Shown piece by piece: positions 24,820 through 32,739 of a DNA stretch of 64,000 bases (position 1 is the stretch's first letter; each line of letters opens with the position of its first letter). This DNA comes from Amycolatopsis alba DSM 44262 (GTDB lineage: Bacteria; Actinomycetota; Actinomycetes; Mycobacteriales; Pseudonocardiaceae). The notes beneath the pieces were generated by a model. That model was not told where the DNA came from and ran no database searches. It was given only the letters and a program-made list of their open reading frames with translations. A program made the position numbers and the translations under genes. Location of the stretch: the NCBI RefSeq assembly GCF_000384215.1, contig NZ_KB913032.1:8889605-8953604 (forward strand), given 5' to 3'.

Positions 24820-24848
24820 TTGACACCTTGTCAACATAGCCTTACTTT
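24820..24848 (+). promoter_or_regulatory. Leaderless promoter with palindromic -35 operator
   Basis: TTGACA (24820-24825), 17 bp, then TACTTT (24843-24848) places the transcription start at about the A of the ATG at 24855. The -35 is one arm of a perfect inverted repeat, TTGACACCTTGTCAA (24820-24834), suggesting a repressor site over the promoter. Confidence 0.6.
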
Positions 24849-24854
24849 CACGTG

Positions 24855-25694
24855 ATGAGCGCGTACGCCGAAATCACCTACGAGGTCGCCGACCGCATCG
24901 CGACGGTCACGCTCAACCGGCCGGAGGCCCGCAACGGCTACACCATCCGCATGGCCGACGAACTCGGCGACGCGATGGACCGGGCCGACCGCGACGAAGA
25001 CGTCCGGGTGGTGATCCTGACCGGCAACGGCAAGGACTTCTCGGTGGGCGCCGACCTCTCGCAGGGCGGTTTCGACTTCGACCCGGAGTCCGGACCGGAC
25101 GCGGCGTGGCAGGAGCCGGCGGGACGCTGCTCGAAACGGATCTTCACGATGAACAAGCCGGTGATCGCGGCCTTGCGGGGCGCGGCCGTCGGCGGCGGCG
25201 TCACGATCACGCTGTCATGCGACTACCGGCTGGCTTCCACGGATTCCCGGTTCGGTTTCGTGTTCGTCCGCCGCGGCATCTATCCCGAAGGCGCGTCCGC
25301 GTGGTTCCTCCCCCGGCTCGTCGGGATGGGCACGGCACTCGACTGGATGATCAGCGGCCGCGTCTTCGGCGCCGAGGAAGCGAAAACCGCCGGACTGGTC
25401 CACAGTGTCCACGAGCCCGGCGAGGTGCTCGGCAAGGCCCGCGAACTGGCGCTGGAGATCGCCTCGACCACGTCACCGGTTTCGGTCGCGGTGACCCGCC
25501 AGCTGCTGTACCGGATGGCGAGCGCCGCGTCGCCGTTCCCCGTGCACGAACTGGACTCACGGCTGATCGGCGGCTTGGGCACCAGCCCGGACGCCGTCGA
25601 AGGGGTCATGTCCTTTCTGCAGAAACGACCACCGGAGTTCTCCATGCGCGTCGACACCGACCAGCCCGCCTACCTGCCGTGGCGGAACGCGTGA
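24855..25694 (+). CDS. Enoyl-CoA hydratase/isomerase (crotonase) family protein
   Basis: This 279-residue crotonase-fold enzyme has the oxyanion loop ALRGAAVGGGVTI and the active-site segment GIYPEGASAWFLPRLVG, in which the glutamate at the second catalytic position is kept. It hydrates or isomerises an enoyl-CoA; chain specificity is not readable. The ATG at 24855 is preferred to the GTG three bases upstream because a strong promoter predicts transcription beginning there. It overlaps the downstream decarboxylase-like gene by four bases, so the two probably act in one short pathway. Confidence 0.87.
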   Translation: MSAYAEITYEVADRIATVTLNRPEARNGYTIRMADELGDAMDRADRDEDVRVVILTGNGKDFSVGADLSQGGFDFDPESGPDAAWQEPAGRCSKRIFTMNKPVIAALRGAAVGGGVTITLSCDYRLASTDSRFGFVFVRRGIYPEGASAWFLPRLVGMGTALDWMISGRVFGAEEAKTAGLVHSVHEPGEVLGKARELALEIASTTSPVSVAVTRQLLYRMASAASPFPVHELDSRLIGGLGTSPDAVEGVMSFLQKRPPEFSMRVDTDQPAYLPWRNA

Positions 25695-26299
25695 CCGCCT
25701 ATCCCCCGGAGCCGTGGAACCTGGCGGGCCAGGCGTACCTGTCGGTCTGGCGGGTCCCGGTGAGCGAACTGCCCGCACTGCCCGACGGCGTCGAACCGGT
25801 CACGGTCGGTGGCCGCGCACAGGTGTTCACCGCCTGGATCGACTACCAGGAGCCCGGACAGCTTCAGTACCACGAGCTGCTCGCGACGGTCGCGGTCCGA
25901 GGCAAACGTCTCTCCAGCTCGATCACCGACATCTGGGTCGACAGCGAGGTCTCGCTCGACGGCGGCCGCGCGCTGTGGGGCATCCCCAAGGACCTCGCCG
26001 CGCTCGACTTCACCCACGGGCGGACGTTCACCGCCTCCGCGGCCACCCACGAGGACTGGATCGCGACGGCCGCCTTCACCGCCCGCCCGAGCCTTCCGGT
26101 GCGGATGCCCGCGGCCTTCGACGTCGTCCAGATGCTGGACGGCCGTCTCAAAAGAAGCCCCGTCCGGGCGAAGGCCCGCCCGCGTCCGGCGGCCGCGGAC
26201 TGGCGGCTCAACGAGCACGGACCGCTCGGCTTCCTGGCCGGTCAGCGGCCGGTCCTGAGTGCCTGCCTGCGCGATTTCACGATCGTTTTCGGCGGCTGA
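25691..26299 (+). CDS. Acetoacetate-decarboxylase-family protein
   Basis: This 202-residue member of the ADC superfamily has the LWGIPKDLA block, which aligns with the region carrying the Schiff-base lysine of acetoacetate decarboxylase, and a VSLDGGR lead-in. The C-terminus VLSACLRDFTIVFGG is typical of the family. Members include decarboxylases, aldolase-dehydratases and hydratases, so the reaction is uncertain. The GTG at 25691 overlaps the crotonase stop (GTGA), so it may act on the product of the crotonase step (inference). Confidence 0.72.
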   Translation: MTAYPPEPWNLAGQAYLSVWRVPVSELPALPDGVEPVTVGGRAQVFTAWIDYQEPGQLQYHELLATVAVRGKRLSSSITDIWVDSEVSLDGGRALWGIPKDLAALDFTHGRTFTASAATHEDWIATAAFTARPSLPVRMPAAFDVVQMLDGRLKRSPVRAKARPRPAAADWRLNEHGPLGFLAGQRPVLSACLRDFTIVFGG

Positions 26300-26377
26300 C
26301 CAGCAGCCCTGCGTGATCGCCTAACCCGCCAGGGTGAGACCACGACACGCCACCCATTGGGGCACGTGCAGCCTCCG

Positions 26378-26396
26378 ACCCCTACATGTAGTCTCT
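26378..26396. promoter_or_regulatory. Possible NrdR-like box upstream of nrdA
   Basis: CTACATGTAG (26382-26391) is a perfect 10-bp palindrome in a CCCC-N10-TCTC context, resembling the AT-centred NrdR box. A much weaker candidate (CCCATTGGGG) lies about 31 bp upstream, the expected spacing for paired boxes. It is a weak match and should be treated as tentative. Confidence 0.35.
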
Positions 26397-26535
26397 GGGA
26401 ACCGGCACCGCCCAGCGACGGGGAGACCGCTCAGGAGCGGTGGTCGGACAGCTTTGTGAACGTGCAGCGCATGGCCTTGCGAGGCCTTGTGGTGCTTCAA
26501 CGCGCCCTTTTTAAGAGACACAGTGGAGACTACGC

Positions 26536-29517
26536 ATGTCACTGGAAACCGGTCAGCGGCCACCTTCGTCCTCGGACACCACGCCCGCGACCGTGCGAGT
26601 CATCCGGCGGGACGGCAGCGTGTCCCCCTTCGACGCGAACAAGATCTCGGTCGCCGTGACCAAGGCCTTCCTCGCCGTCGAGGGCGGTGACGCGGCCGCC
26701 TCGTCGCGGATCCACCACCTGGTCAAGGAATTGACCGAGCAGATCGAGACCACCCTGCTCCGCCACGCCGGTCCCGAGACCGCGCTGCACATCGAGCAGA
26801 TCCAGGACATCGTCGAGCTCGCGCTGATGCGCGGCGAGCACCACAAGGTCGCCCGCGCGTACGTCCTCTACCGCGACGAGCGCGCGAAGGCCCGCGAGTC
26901 CGAGAAGCCCGCGTCGTCCGACGTCGCGATCAGCGTCAAGACGGCCGACGGTTCGCTCCGCCCGCTCGACTGGGCCCGCGTCTCGCACGTGGTCGGCGAG
27001 GCCGTCGCCGGACTCGACGACGTCTCGGCCGAGCCGGTGCTGGCCGAGGCCAAGCGCAACCTGTACGACGGCATCAGCGCCGACGAACTCGCCCTCGCCC
27101 AGATCATGGCCGCGCGCGTGCTCGTCGAGCAGGAGCCGAACTACTCCTACGTCAGCGCCCGGCTGCTGGCGGACAAGCTCCGCGGCGAGGCGCTCACCTA
27201 CCTCGCGGGTGCCCCGCAGCAGGCCAGCCAGGACGAGATGACCACCCGGTACCCGCAGTACTTCCGGGACTACCTCAAGCGCGCCATCGAGCTGGAGCTG
27301 GTCAACCCGGAGCTGCAGACCTTCGACCTGGACAAGATCACCGCGGCCATCCACGCCGAGCGTGACCTCGACTTCGGCTTCCTCGGCCTGCAGACCCTGT
27401 ACGACCGGTACTTCCAGCACCACAACGGCGTCCGCTTCGAGCTGCCGCAGGCGTTCTTCATGCGCGTCGCGATGGGCCTCGCCATCCGCGAGGACGACAG
27501 GGAATCTCGTGCCATCGAATTTTACGAGCTGCTCTCGTCGTTCCACTTCATGGCCTCCACCCCGACGCTGTTCAACTCGGGCACCACGCGCCCGCAGCTG
27601 TCGTCCTGCTTCCTGACCACCGTCGACGACGACCTGGACTCGATCTTCCAGGCGTACAAGAACAACGCGCTGCTGGCGAAGTACTCGGGCGGTCTCGGCA
27701 ACGACTGGACCCCGGTCCGCGGGCTCGGCGCGCACATCAAGGGCACCAACGGCCAGTCGCAGGGTGTCGTGCCGTTCCTCAAGATCGCCAACGACACCGC
27801 GGTCGCGGTGAACCAGGGCGGCAAGCGCAAGGGCGCGGCCTGCGCGTACCTCGAGACCTGGCACGTCGACATCGAGGAATTCCTCGACCTGCGCAAGAAC
27901 ACCGGTGACGACCGTCGCCGTACGCACGACATGAACACCGCGAACTGGGTGCCGGACGAGTTCCTCCGCCGGGTCGAGGCCGACGCGCAGTGGACGCTGT
28001 TCTCGCCGAACGAGACCCCGGACCTGCACGACCTCTACGGCACCGCGTTCGCCGAGCGCTACCGCGAGTACGAGGCCGCCGCCGAACGCGGTGAGCTGAA
28101 GGTGTTCCGCAAGGTCCGCGCGATCGACCTGTGGCGCCGCATGCTGACCATGCTGTTCGAGACCGGCCACCCGTGGATCACCTTCAAGGACCCGTGCAAC
28201 CTGCGCTCGCCGCAGCAGCACGTGGGTGTCGTGCACTCGTCCAACCTGTGCACCGAGATCACCCTGAACACCACCACCGACGAGGTCGCGGTCTGCAACC
28301 TCGGCTCGGTGAACCTGCTCAAGCACGTCACCCCCGAGGGCATCGACGCGAAGCGCCTCGAGAAGACCGTGCGCACCGCTGTCCGCATGCTCGACAACGT
28401 GATCGACATCAACTTCTACACCATCCCGGAAGCACGCCGCTCCAACCTGCGGCACCGCCCGATCGGGCTGGGCCTGATGGGTTTCCAGGACGCGCTGTTC
28501 GAGATCGGTGTCCCGCTGTCCTCGGAAGAGGCCGTACAGTTCGCGGACCTCAGCATGGAGCACATCAGCTACTACGCGATCTCGGCGTCGACCGACCTCG
28601 CGGAGGAGCGCGGCCAGTACCAGACGTTCGAGGGTTCCTTGTGGAGCAAGGGAATCCTGCCGATCGACTCGATGCAGCTGCTGATCGACGCGCGCCGGGG
28701 CGACGCGCTCGACGTCGACACCTCGTCCACTTTGGACTGGGCGCCGCTGCGCGAGCGGGTCAAGACCGTCGGTATGCGCAACTCCAACGTGATGGCGATC
28801 GCGCCGACCGCGACGATCTCCAACATCGTGGGCGTCGGGCAGTCGATCGAGCCGCTGTTCCAGAACCTGTTCGTCAAGTCGAACATGTCCGGTGACTTCA
28901 CCGTGGTGAACCCGCACCTGGTCCGCTCGCTCAAGGCGCGCGGGCTGTGGGACGAGGTCATGGTCTCGGACCTGAAGTACTTCGACGGCAGCCTCGGCCA
29001 GATCGACCGCGTGCCGGACGACCTGAAGGCGCTGTACGCCACCGCGTTCGAGATCGAGTCGAAGTGGCTCGTGGACGCCGGTTCGCGTCGTCAGAAGTGG
29101 ATCGACCAGGCACAGTCGCTGAACCTGTACATCGCGGCGCCCAGCGGCCGCAAGCTCGACGAGCTGTACCGCTACGCCTGGCACAAGGGCCTCAAGACCA
29201 CGTACTACCTGCGGGCGCGGTCCGCGACGCACGTGGAGAAGAGCACCCTGCGCGGCACCGACGGCAAGCTGAACGCGGTCTCGGCCACCCCGGCCCCGGC
29301 CACACCAGCCACACCTGCCGCACCGAAGGCCCCGGCTCCTGCCGCTTCGCCCGCCCCGTCGGCAACCGCCGCCGTCCCGGCCGTGCCGGTGACCGCCCCG
29401 GCACCGGCCGCCAAGCCGGAGCCGAAGGAGATCCCGCAGGTCTCGGACGTCGACTTCGTCGCCACCGACGGCGCCTCCTGCCGCATCGACGACCCGGACT
29501 GCGAAGCCTGCCAGTAA
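26536..29517 (+). CDS. nrdA: Ribonucleotide reductase large subunit with two ATP cones
   Basis: This 993-residue protein is the catalytic subunit that reduces ribonucleoside diphosphates. Two tandem ATP cones are visible (about 20-112, and about 132-212, the second aligning with the E. coli NrdA N-terminus). The cysteine pair is C358 (SSCFL) and C587 (VCNLG), and the radical site is N570-L-C572-T-E574. A proline/alanine-rich linker leads to the C-terminal redox pair CEAC. It is much longer than E. coli NrdA (761) because of the extra cone and linker. The ATG at 26536 follows GTGGAG. It forms an operon with nrdB, separated by a perfect inverted repeat. Confidence 0.95.
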   Translation: MSLETGQRPPSSSDTTPATVRVIRRDGSVSPFDANKISVAVTKAFLAVEGGDAAASSRIHHLVKELTEQIETTLLRHAGPETALHIEQIQDIVELALMRGEHHKVARAYVLYRDERAKARESEKPASSDVAISVKTADGSLRPLDWARVSHVVGEAVAGLDDVSAEPVLAEAKRNLYDGISADELALAQIMAARVLVEQEPNYSYVSARLLADKLRGEALTYLAGAPQQASQDEMTTRYPQYFRDYLKRAIELELVNPELQTFDLDKITAAIHAERDLDFGFLGLQTLYDRYFQHHNGVRFELPQAFFMRVAMGLAIREDDRESRAIEFYELLSSFHFMASTPTLFNSGTTRPQLSSCFLTTVDDDLDSIFQAYKNNALLAKYSGGLGNDWTPVRGLGAHIKGTNGQSQGVVPFLKIANDTAVAVNQGGKRKGAACAYLETWHVDIEEFLDLRKNTGDDRRRTHDMNTANWVPDEFLRRVEADAQWTLFSPNETPDLHDLYGTAFAERYREYEAAAERGELKVFRKVRAIDLWRRMLTMLFETGHPWITFKDPCNLRSPQQHVGVVHSSNLCTEITLNTTTDEVAVCNLGSVNLLKHVTPEGIDAKRLEKTVRTAVRMLDNVIDINFYTIPEARRSNLRHRPIGLGLMGFQDALFEIGVPLSSEEAVQFADLSMEHISYYAISASTDLAEERGQYQTFEGSLWSKGILPIDSMQLLIDARRGDALDVDTSSTLDWAPLRERVKTVGMRNSNVMAIAPTATISNIVGVGQSIEPLFQNLFVKSNMSGDFTVVNPHLVRSLKARGLWDEVMVSDLKYFDGSLGQIDRVPDDLKALYATAFEIESKWLVDAGSRRQKWIDQAQSLNLYIAAPSGRKLDELYRYAWHKGLKTTYYLRARSATHVEKSTLRGTDGKLNAVSATPAPATPATPAAPKAPAPAASPAPSATAAVPAVPVTAPAPAAKPEPKEIPQVSDVDFVATDGASCRIDDPDCEACQ

Positions 29518-29524
29518 GACATCC

Positions 29525-29568
29525 TCGTGAGTGGCGATTCGGGTTCTGACCCGAATCGCCACTCACGA
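29525..29568. repeat. 44-bp perfect inverted repeat between nrdA and nrdB
   Basis: Two 20-bp arms (starting TCGTGAGTGGCGATTCGGGT) pair perfectly around a 4-base loop, eight bases after the nrdA stop. It may attenuate transcription into nrdB or stabilise the nrdA 3' end. The arm word TCGTGAGTGGCGATTCG also occurs (complement) at 21537-21553. Confidence 0.7.
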
Positions 29569-29594
29569 CCCCCACTCGTGAAGTGAGCCTCTGT

Positions 29595-30671
29595 ATGACC
29601 ACCTTTGACGCTTCCACCGACGCCACCGGCCTCGGTGAGATCGAAGTCGGCGCCGCCCGCATCAACGTCGACGACAAGCGGATGATCAACGCCCGCGCCG
29701 ACGTCAACCAGCTGCTGCCGATGAAGTACACCTGGGCGTGGGAGAAGTACCTCGCCGGCTGCAACAACCACTGGATGCCGACCGAGGTCGCCATGCAGGC
29801 CGACATCGCGCTGTGGAAGTCGCCCGACGGCCTCACCGAGGACGAGCGCACCATGCTCAAGCGCAACCTCGGCTTCTTCGCCACCGCGGAATCGCTGGTG
29901 GCCAACAACATCGTGCTCGCGGTGTACCGGCAGATCACCAACCCCGAATGCCGCCAGTACCTGCTGCGCCAGGCGTTCGAGGAGGCCGTGCACACGCACA
30001 CCTTCCAGTACATCTGCGAGAGCCTCGGCCTGGTCGAGGGCGAGCTGTTCAACATGTACCGCGAGGTCCCCTCCATCTCGGAGAAGGACGCGTGGGCGCT
30101 GAAGTACACGCAGAACCTGGAGAACCCGGACTTCGAGACCGGCACTCCCGAGGCCGACCAGAACTTCCTGCGTGACCTGGTCGCGTTCTACGTGATCTTC
30201 GAGGGCATGTGGTTCTACACCGGCTTCGCGCAGATCCTGTCGCTCGGCCGCCGGAACAAGATGATCGGCATCGCCGAGCAGTACCAGTACATCCTGCGCG
30301 ACGAGTCGATCCACCTGAACTTCGGCATCGACTGCATCAACCAGATCAAGATCGAGAACCCGCACCTGTGGACCGAAGAGTTCCAGGCGGAGATCCGCGG
30401 CATGCTGACCGAGGCGTGCGAGCTCGAGGTCGCCTACGCCCGCGACACCATGCCGCGCGGCATGCTCGGGCTCTCGGCCGAGCTGATCGAGCAGTACATG
30501 CACTTCATCACCGACCGCCGCGCCCAGCAGATCGGCCTCCAGCCGATCTTCGGCGAGACGGAGAACCCGTTCCCGTGGATGTCGGAGGCGATGGACCTCA
30601 AGAAGGAGAAGAACTTCTTCGAGACCCGCGTCATCGAGTACCAGTCCGGTGGCGCCCTCGACTGGGACTGA
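29595..30671 (+). CDS. nrdB: Ribonucleotide reductase small subunit, class Ic type
   Basis: This 358-residue ferritin-fold protein generates the oxidant for NrdA. The helix carrying the usual radical tyrosine reads E130-A-V-H133-T-H-T-F137, with phenylalanine at the tyrosine position. The first metal ligand is glutamate (FFATAE99) rather than aspartate. Both are hallmarks of class Ic enzymes such as Chlamydia trachomatis R2, which use a Mn/Fe cofactor with no tyrosyl radical. The ATG at 29595 is preferred to a GTG four codons upstream because GAAGTGAG lies at normal distance. A long hairpin 15 bp after the stop likely ends the operon. Confidence 0.93.
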   Translation: MTTFDASTDATGLGEIEVGAARINVDDKRMINARADVNQLLPMKYTWAWEKYLAGCNNHWMPTEVAMQADIALWKSPDGLTEDERTMLKRNLGFFATAESLVANNIVLAVYRQITNPECRQYLLRQAFEEAVHTHTFQYICESLGLVEGELFNMYREVPSISEKDAWALKYTQNLENPDFETGTPEADQNFLRDLVAFYVIFEGMWFYTGFAQILSLGRRNKMIGIAEQYQYILRDESIHLNFGIDCINQIKIENPHLWTEEFQAEIRGMLTEACELEVAYARDTMPRGMLGLSAELIEQYMHFITDRRAQQIGLQPIFGETENPFPWMSEAMDLKKEKNFFETRVIEYQSGGALDWD

Positions 30672-30685
30672 CAAGTCCCTCCGAA

Positions 30686-30740
30686 GTACATGAAGGCCCC
30701 CTTCCTTGCGCCCAGGTGCAGGAAGGGGGCCTTCATGTAC
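30686..30740. terminator. Terminator hairpin of nrdAB
   Basis: Two 21-base arms (starting GTACATGAAGGCCCCCTTCC) pair perfectly around a 13-base loop that itself has TGC/GCA complementarity. It lies between the convergent nrdB and reductase genes, 15 bp after nrdB, and probably works in both directions. Confidence 0.8.
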
Positions 30741-30766
30741 TCGGCAACACTTTCGCCGCTTCAGGT

Positions 30767-31717
30767 TCAGGCTTGGGCGAAGTACTGTTCCGCCGCTTCC
30801 AGGCGCGGCACCGGGACGCCCAGCCGCCGCGCTTCGGCCAGGGTGTCCCGGCAGACCTCGCGCGGCTCCTCGGCGCCGGGGTCGGAGTGCGCCGTGACAC
30901 TCACGCGCGCCACGGCGACATGAGCGGTCAGCCAGGCGAGCACGGAGGCCGTCAGCCAGGTGGGCGCCCGGAACGGCAGCAAACCGACCCGGTGACGTCG
31001 CAGGTCGAGGCCGCGCGCCTGGAGAAGCGGCAGTAGTTCACGGCCGTTCAGCAACCCCTCGCGTAAGTCGGTCCTCGACCCGGCCAGCTCGGACAGGGAA
31101 CCCAGCCGCAGGCCCTGCGAGAGCAAGCCCGCATCCGACACGAAATGGACCCACAGCCAGCCGCGGAAGTCGGGCCGCTCCTTGATCCGGAGCCCGGCCT
31201 CGCGAAACGCCTGGCGCACGGCCCGCTCCCGATCGGTCGGGGGCCTGCCGAGGGTGCCGAAGATGACCGACGGCATCAGCATCCCGTGGAGCACGCCGTC
31301 CGCGTCGAAACCGCCTCCGGCCTGCGGAAAGCCCCAGGCGATCCGGTCGAGAGGGAGCGGGCCGATCGCCGCCGTCGGCTCGGTCCAGATGTTGCCGAAG
31401 ACAAGTACCGTGGCCTTGCCGACACGAGGGGCCAGGAAAGCCGTCGCCTCCGGAAGGCGGTGGTGCGACACGCTGAGCACGATCAGGTCGAAATCGTGGT
31501 CCGGCTCCAGTGTTTCGCGGAGGCGCACCGGCCACTCTTCGACGACGCGCTGCCCCCATACCCGGCGCCGCGTGTCGAGCAGGTCGAGATCCACCGTGTC
31601 CCCGTACTCCGCAGCGCGGCCCGGCCGGACGTAGAACTCGACGTCATGTCCCGCCTTGTGCAGGGCCCAGCCGTAGATGGTGGCGATCACGCCACGGCCG
31701 AACATCAGGATCTTCAA
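30767..31717 (-). CDS. Ketopantoate-reductase-family oxidoreductase (ApbA/PanE-like)
   Basis: This 316-residue NAD(P) oxidoreductase has MKILMFGRGVIATIYGWALHKAGHDVEFYVRPGR at the N-terminus, which is the Rossmann glycine motif (GRGVIA in place of GxGxxG) of the ApbA family. The C-terminal helical domain lacks the clear ketopantoate reductase lysine/asparagine pattern, so the substrate is uncertain. A TTG start at 31717 is chosen because GAGG lies six bases upstream; a GTG four codons earlier (31729) is an alternative. It is divergent from a TetR gene across a pair of strong operators, so it is almost certainly repressed by that TetR. Confidence 0.8.
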   Translation of the reverse strand: MKILMFGRGVIATIYGWALHKAGHDVEFYVRPGRAAEYGDTVDLDLLDTRRRVWGQRVVEEWPVRLRETLEPDHDFDLIVLSVSHHRLPEATAFLAPRVGKATVLVFGNIWTEPTAAIGPLPLDRIAWGFPQAGGGFDADGVLHGMLMPSVIFGTLGRPPTDRERAVRQAFREAGLRIKERPDFRGWLWVHFVSDAGLLSQGLRLGSLSELAGSRTDLREGLLNGRELLPLLQARGLDLRRHRVGLLPFRAPTWLTASVLAWLTAHVAVARVSVTAHSDPGAEEPREVCRDTLAEARRLGVPVPRLEAAEQYFAQA

Positions 31718-31744
31718 GGTGCACCTCACGGGGTACGATTGATG

Positions 31745-31787
31745 TGGAGATCATCTCCACTTCGAAAATATGGAGATGATCTCCATT
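31745..31787. promoter_or_regulatory. Duplicated TetR operator in divergent promoter
   Basis: Two palindromes, GTGGAGATCATCTCCAC (31745-31761) and ATGGAGATGATCTCCAT (31771-31787), differ only at the centre and ends and are 26 bp apart centre to centre. They fill the gap between the reductase and TetR genes, so both divergent promoters would be covered. Confidence 0.8.
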
Positions 31788-31806
31788 TGTCAACGCGAGG
31801 GAGCGC

Positions 31807-32376
31807 ATGACCGCCGACAAGCCGCTGCGGGCCGATGCCCGGCGCAAGCGCGAGGCCCTGCTCGCCAAGGCACGGGAGCTCTTCCAGGCCGGATGCTTCT
31901 TCGATCTGCGCTTCGACGACTTCGCCTGCCTGGCAGGCGTGGGCACCGGCACGCTCTACCGCCACTTCCCCACCAGGGAGGCACTGGCCGAGGCGGTCTA
32001 CCACGGGGAAGTCGCCGCGCTGTGCGACCGCGCCCGACAGCTCCAGGCCACCCTGCCCGCGGCGGAGGCGTTGGCGACCTTCCTCCGCGACATGGTCGAC
32101 CACATCGATGCCCATCAAGGCCTGGCCCGGACGCTGGCCACCCTCATGGCCGATCGTTCGGGCGCGCTCGCCGAGGGCAGCCAGGCGCTGGAACAGGCTG
32201 TCACCGACCTGGTGGCCGACGCCGTCCGGGACGGCACCGTTCGCGACGACGTGGACGCCGGCGCCGTGATGATGGCGTTGCACGGCATCGGCGCGGCCCA
32301 TGACCGCCCCGGATGGCGGGCCGAGGCCGACGGTGTCATCACCCTCCTGCTGGACGGGCTGCACCGTCCGCTCTGA
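31807..32376 (+). CDS. TetR-family regulator of the divergent reductase
   Basis: This 189-residue protein has a TetR HTH (about residues 15-60, with FDDFACLAGVGTGTLYRHFPTREAL) and a C-terminal helical ligand domain of the TetR_C_SACE type. The ATG at 31807 is 20 bp after the second operator palindrome. The arrangement of reductase, twin operators and TetR is a classic autoregulated divergent unit, with a substrate or product of the reductase as likely inducer (inference). Confidence 0.87.
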   Translation: MTADKPLRADARRKREALLAKARELFQAGCFFDLRFDDFACLAGVGTGTLYRHFPTREALAEAVYHGEVAALCDRARQLQATLPAAEALATFLRDMVDHIDAHQGLARTLATLMADRSGALAEGSQALEQAVTDLVADAVRDGTVRDDVDAGAVMMALHGIGAAHDRPGWRAEADGVITLLLDGLHRPL

Positions 32377-32424
32377 CTTTTCTCACATTCGAGCGGTCCC
32401 GTAGCGCTCCTGAGTACGCTTCGA

Positions 32425-32632
32425 GGTGCTACTGGTTCGCCCGGCCTCCCAGGCCGGTCGAGGTAACAGGGAACCCGGTGTGAATCCGGGACTGCCCCGC
32501 AGCGGTATGTGGGAACGAAAGCCGTCACCGTGCGAGACACGGTAAAGCACTGGGCATGGCGCCCTGGGAAGCGACGGCCGGTAGGAGCGAGCGAGTCGCC
32601 CACGAGTCCGAAGACCTGCCCGTGGTACGTGC
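32425..32632 (+). promoter_or_regulatory. Cobalamin (B12) riboswitch controlling metE
   Basis: The conserved core CCGGTGTGAATCCGGGACTG with CCCCGCAGCGGTA and GAACGAAAGCC is present, followed by a variable stem and the B12 box (GAGTCCGAAGACCTGCC, near 32608-32625). The aptamer is upstream of the B12-independent methionine synthase, the standard context, so high adenosyl- or methylcobalamin should switch metE off and leave synthesis to a B12-dependent MetH. Boundaries are approximate (about 10 bases). Confidence 0.92.
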
Positions 32633-32690
32633 GCCGACGGCGTGCGTGAGTCCGGGCCTCGCGGGATGGGCACGACCGAAATCGCGGTCA

Positions 32691-32733
32691 CTCCTGCGCG
32701 CGCTCCGGACTCTGACGACAAGCTCGCGAGGAG
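32691..32733 (+). promoter_or_regulatory. Putative SD-sequestering hairpin downstream of the riboswitch
   Basis: CTCCTGCGCG (32691-32700) can pair with CGCGAGGAG (32725-32733) with one bulged base across a 24-base loop. The second arm is the ribosome-binding sequence of metE (GTG at 32740). This suggests the riboswitch acts at translation initiation; no U-rich intrinsic terminator is seen between the aptamer and metE. Confidence 0.55.
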
Positions 32734-32739
32734 AGAGCT

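Noticed and set aside
26300..26535. Cobalamin riboswitch upstream of nrdA
   Set aside because: No B12 box or conserved core is visible there; the only cobalamin aptamer in the window precedes metE.
26539..29562. A 1007-residue open frame opposite nrdA on the minus strand
   Set aside because: It is a shadow of nrdA created by high GC3. Its translation is Arg/Val/Asp/Gly-rich with no domain and nrdA is unmistakable.
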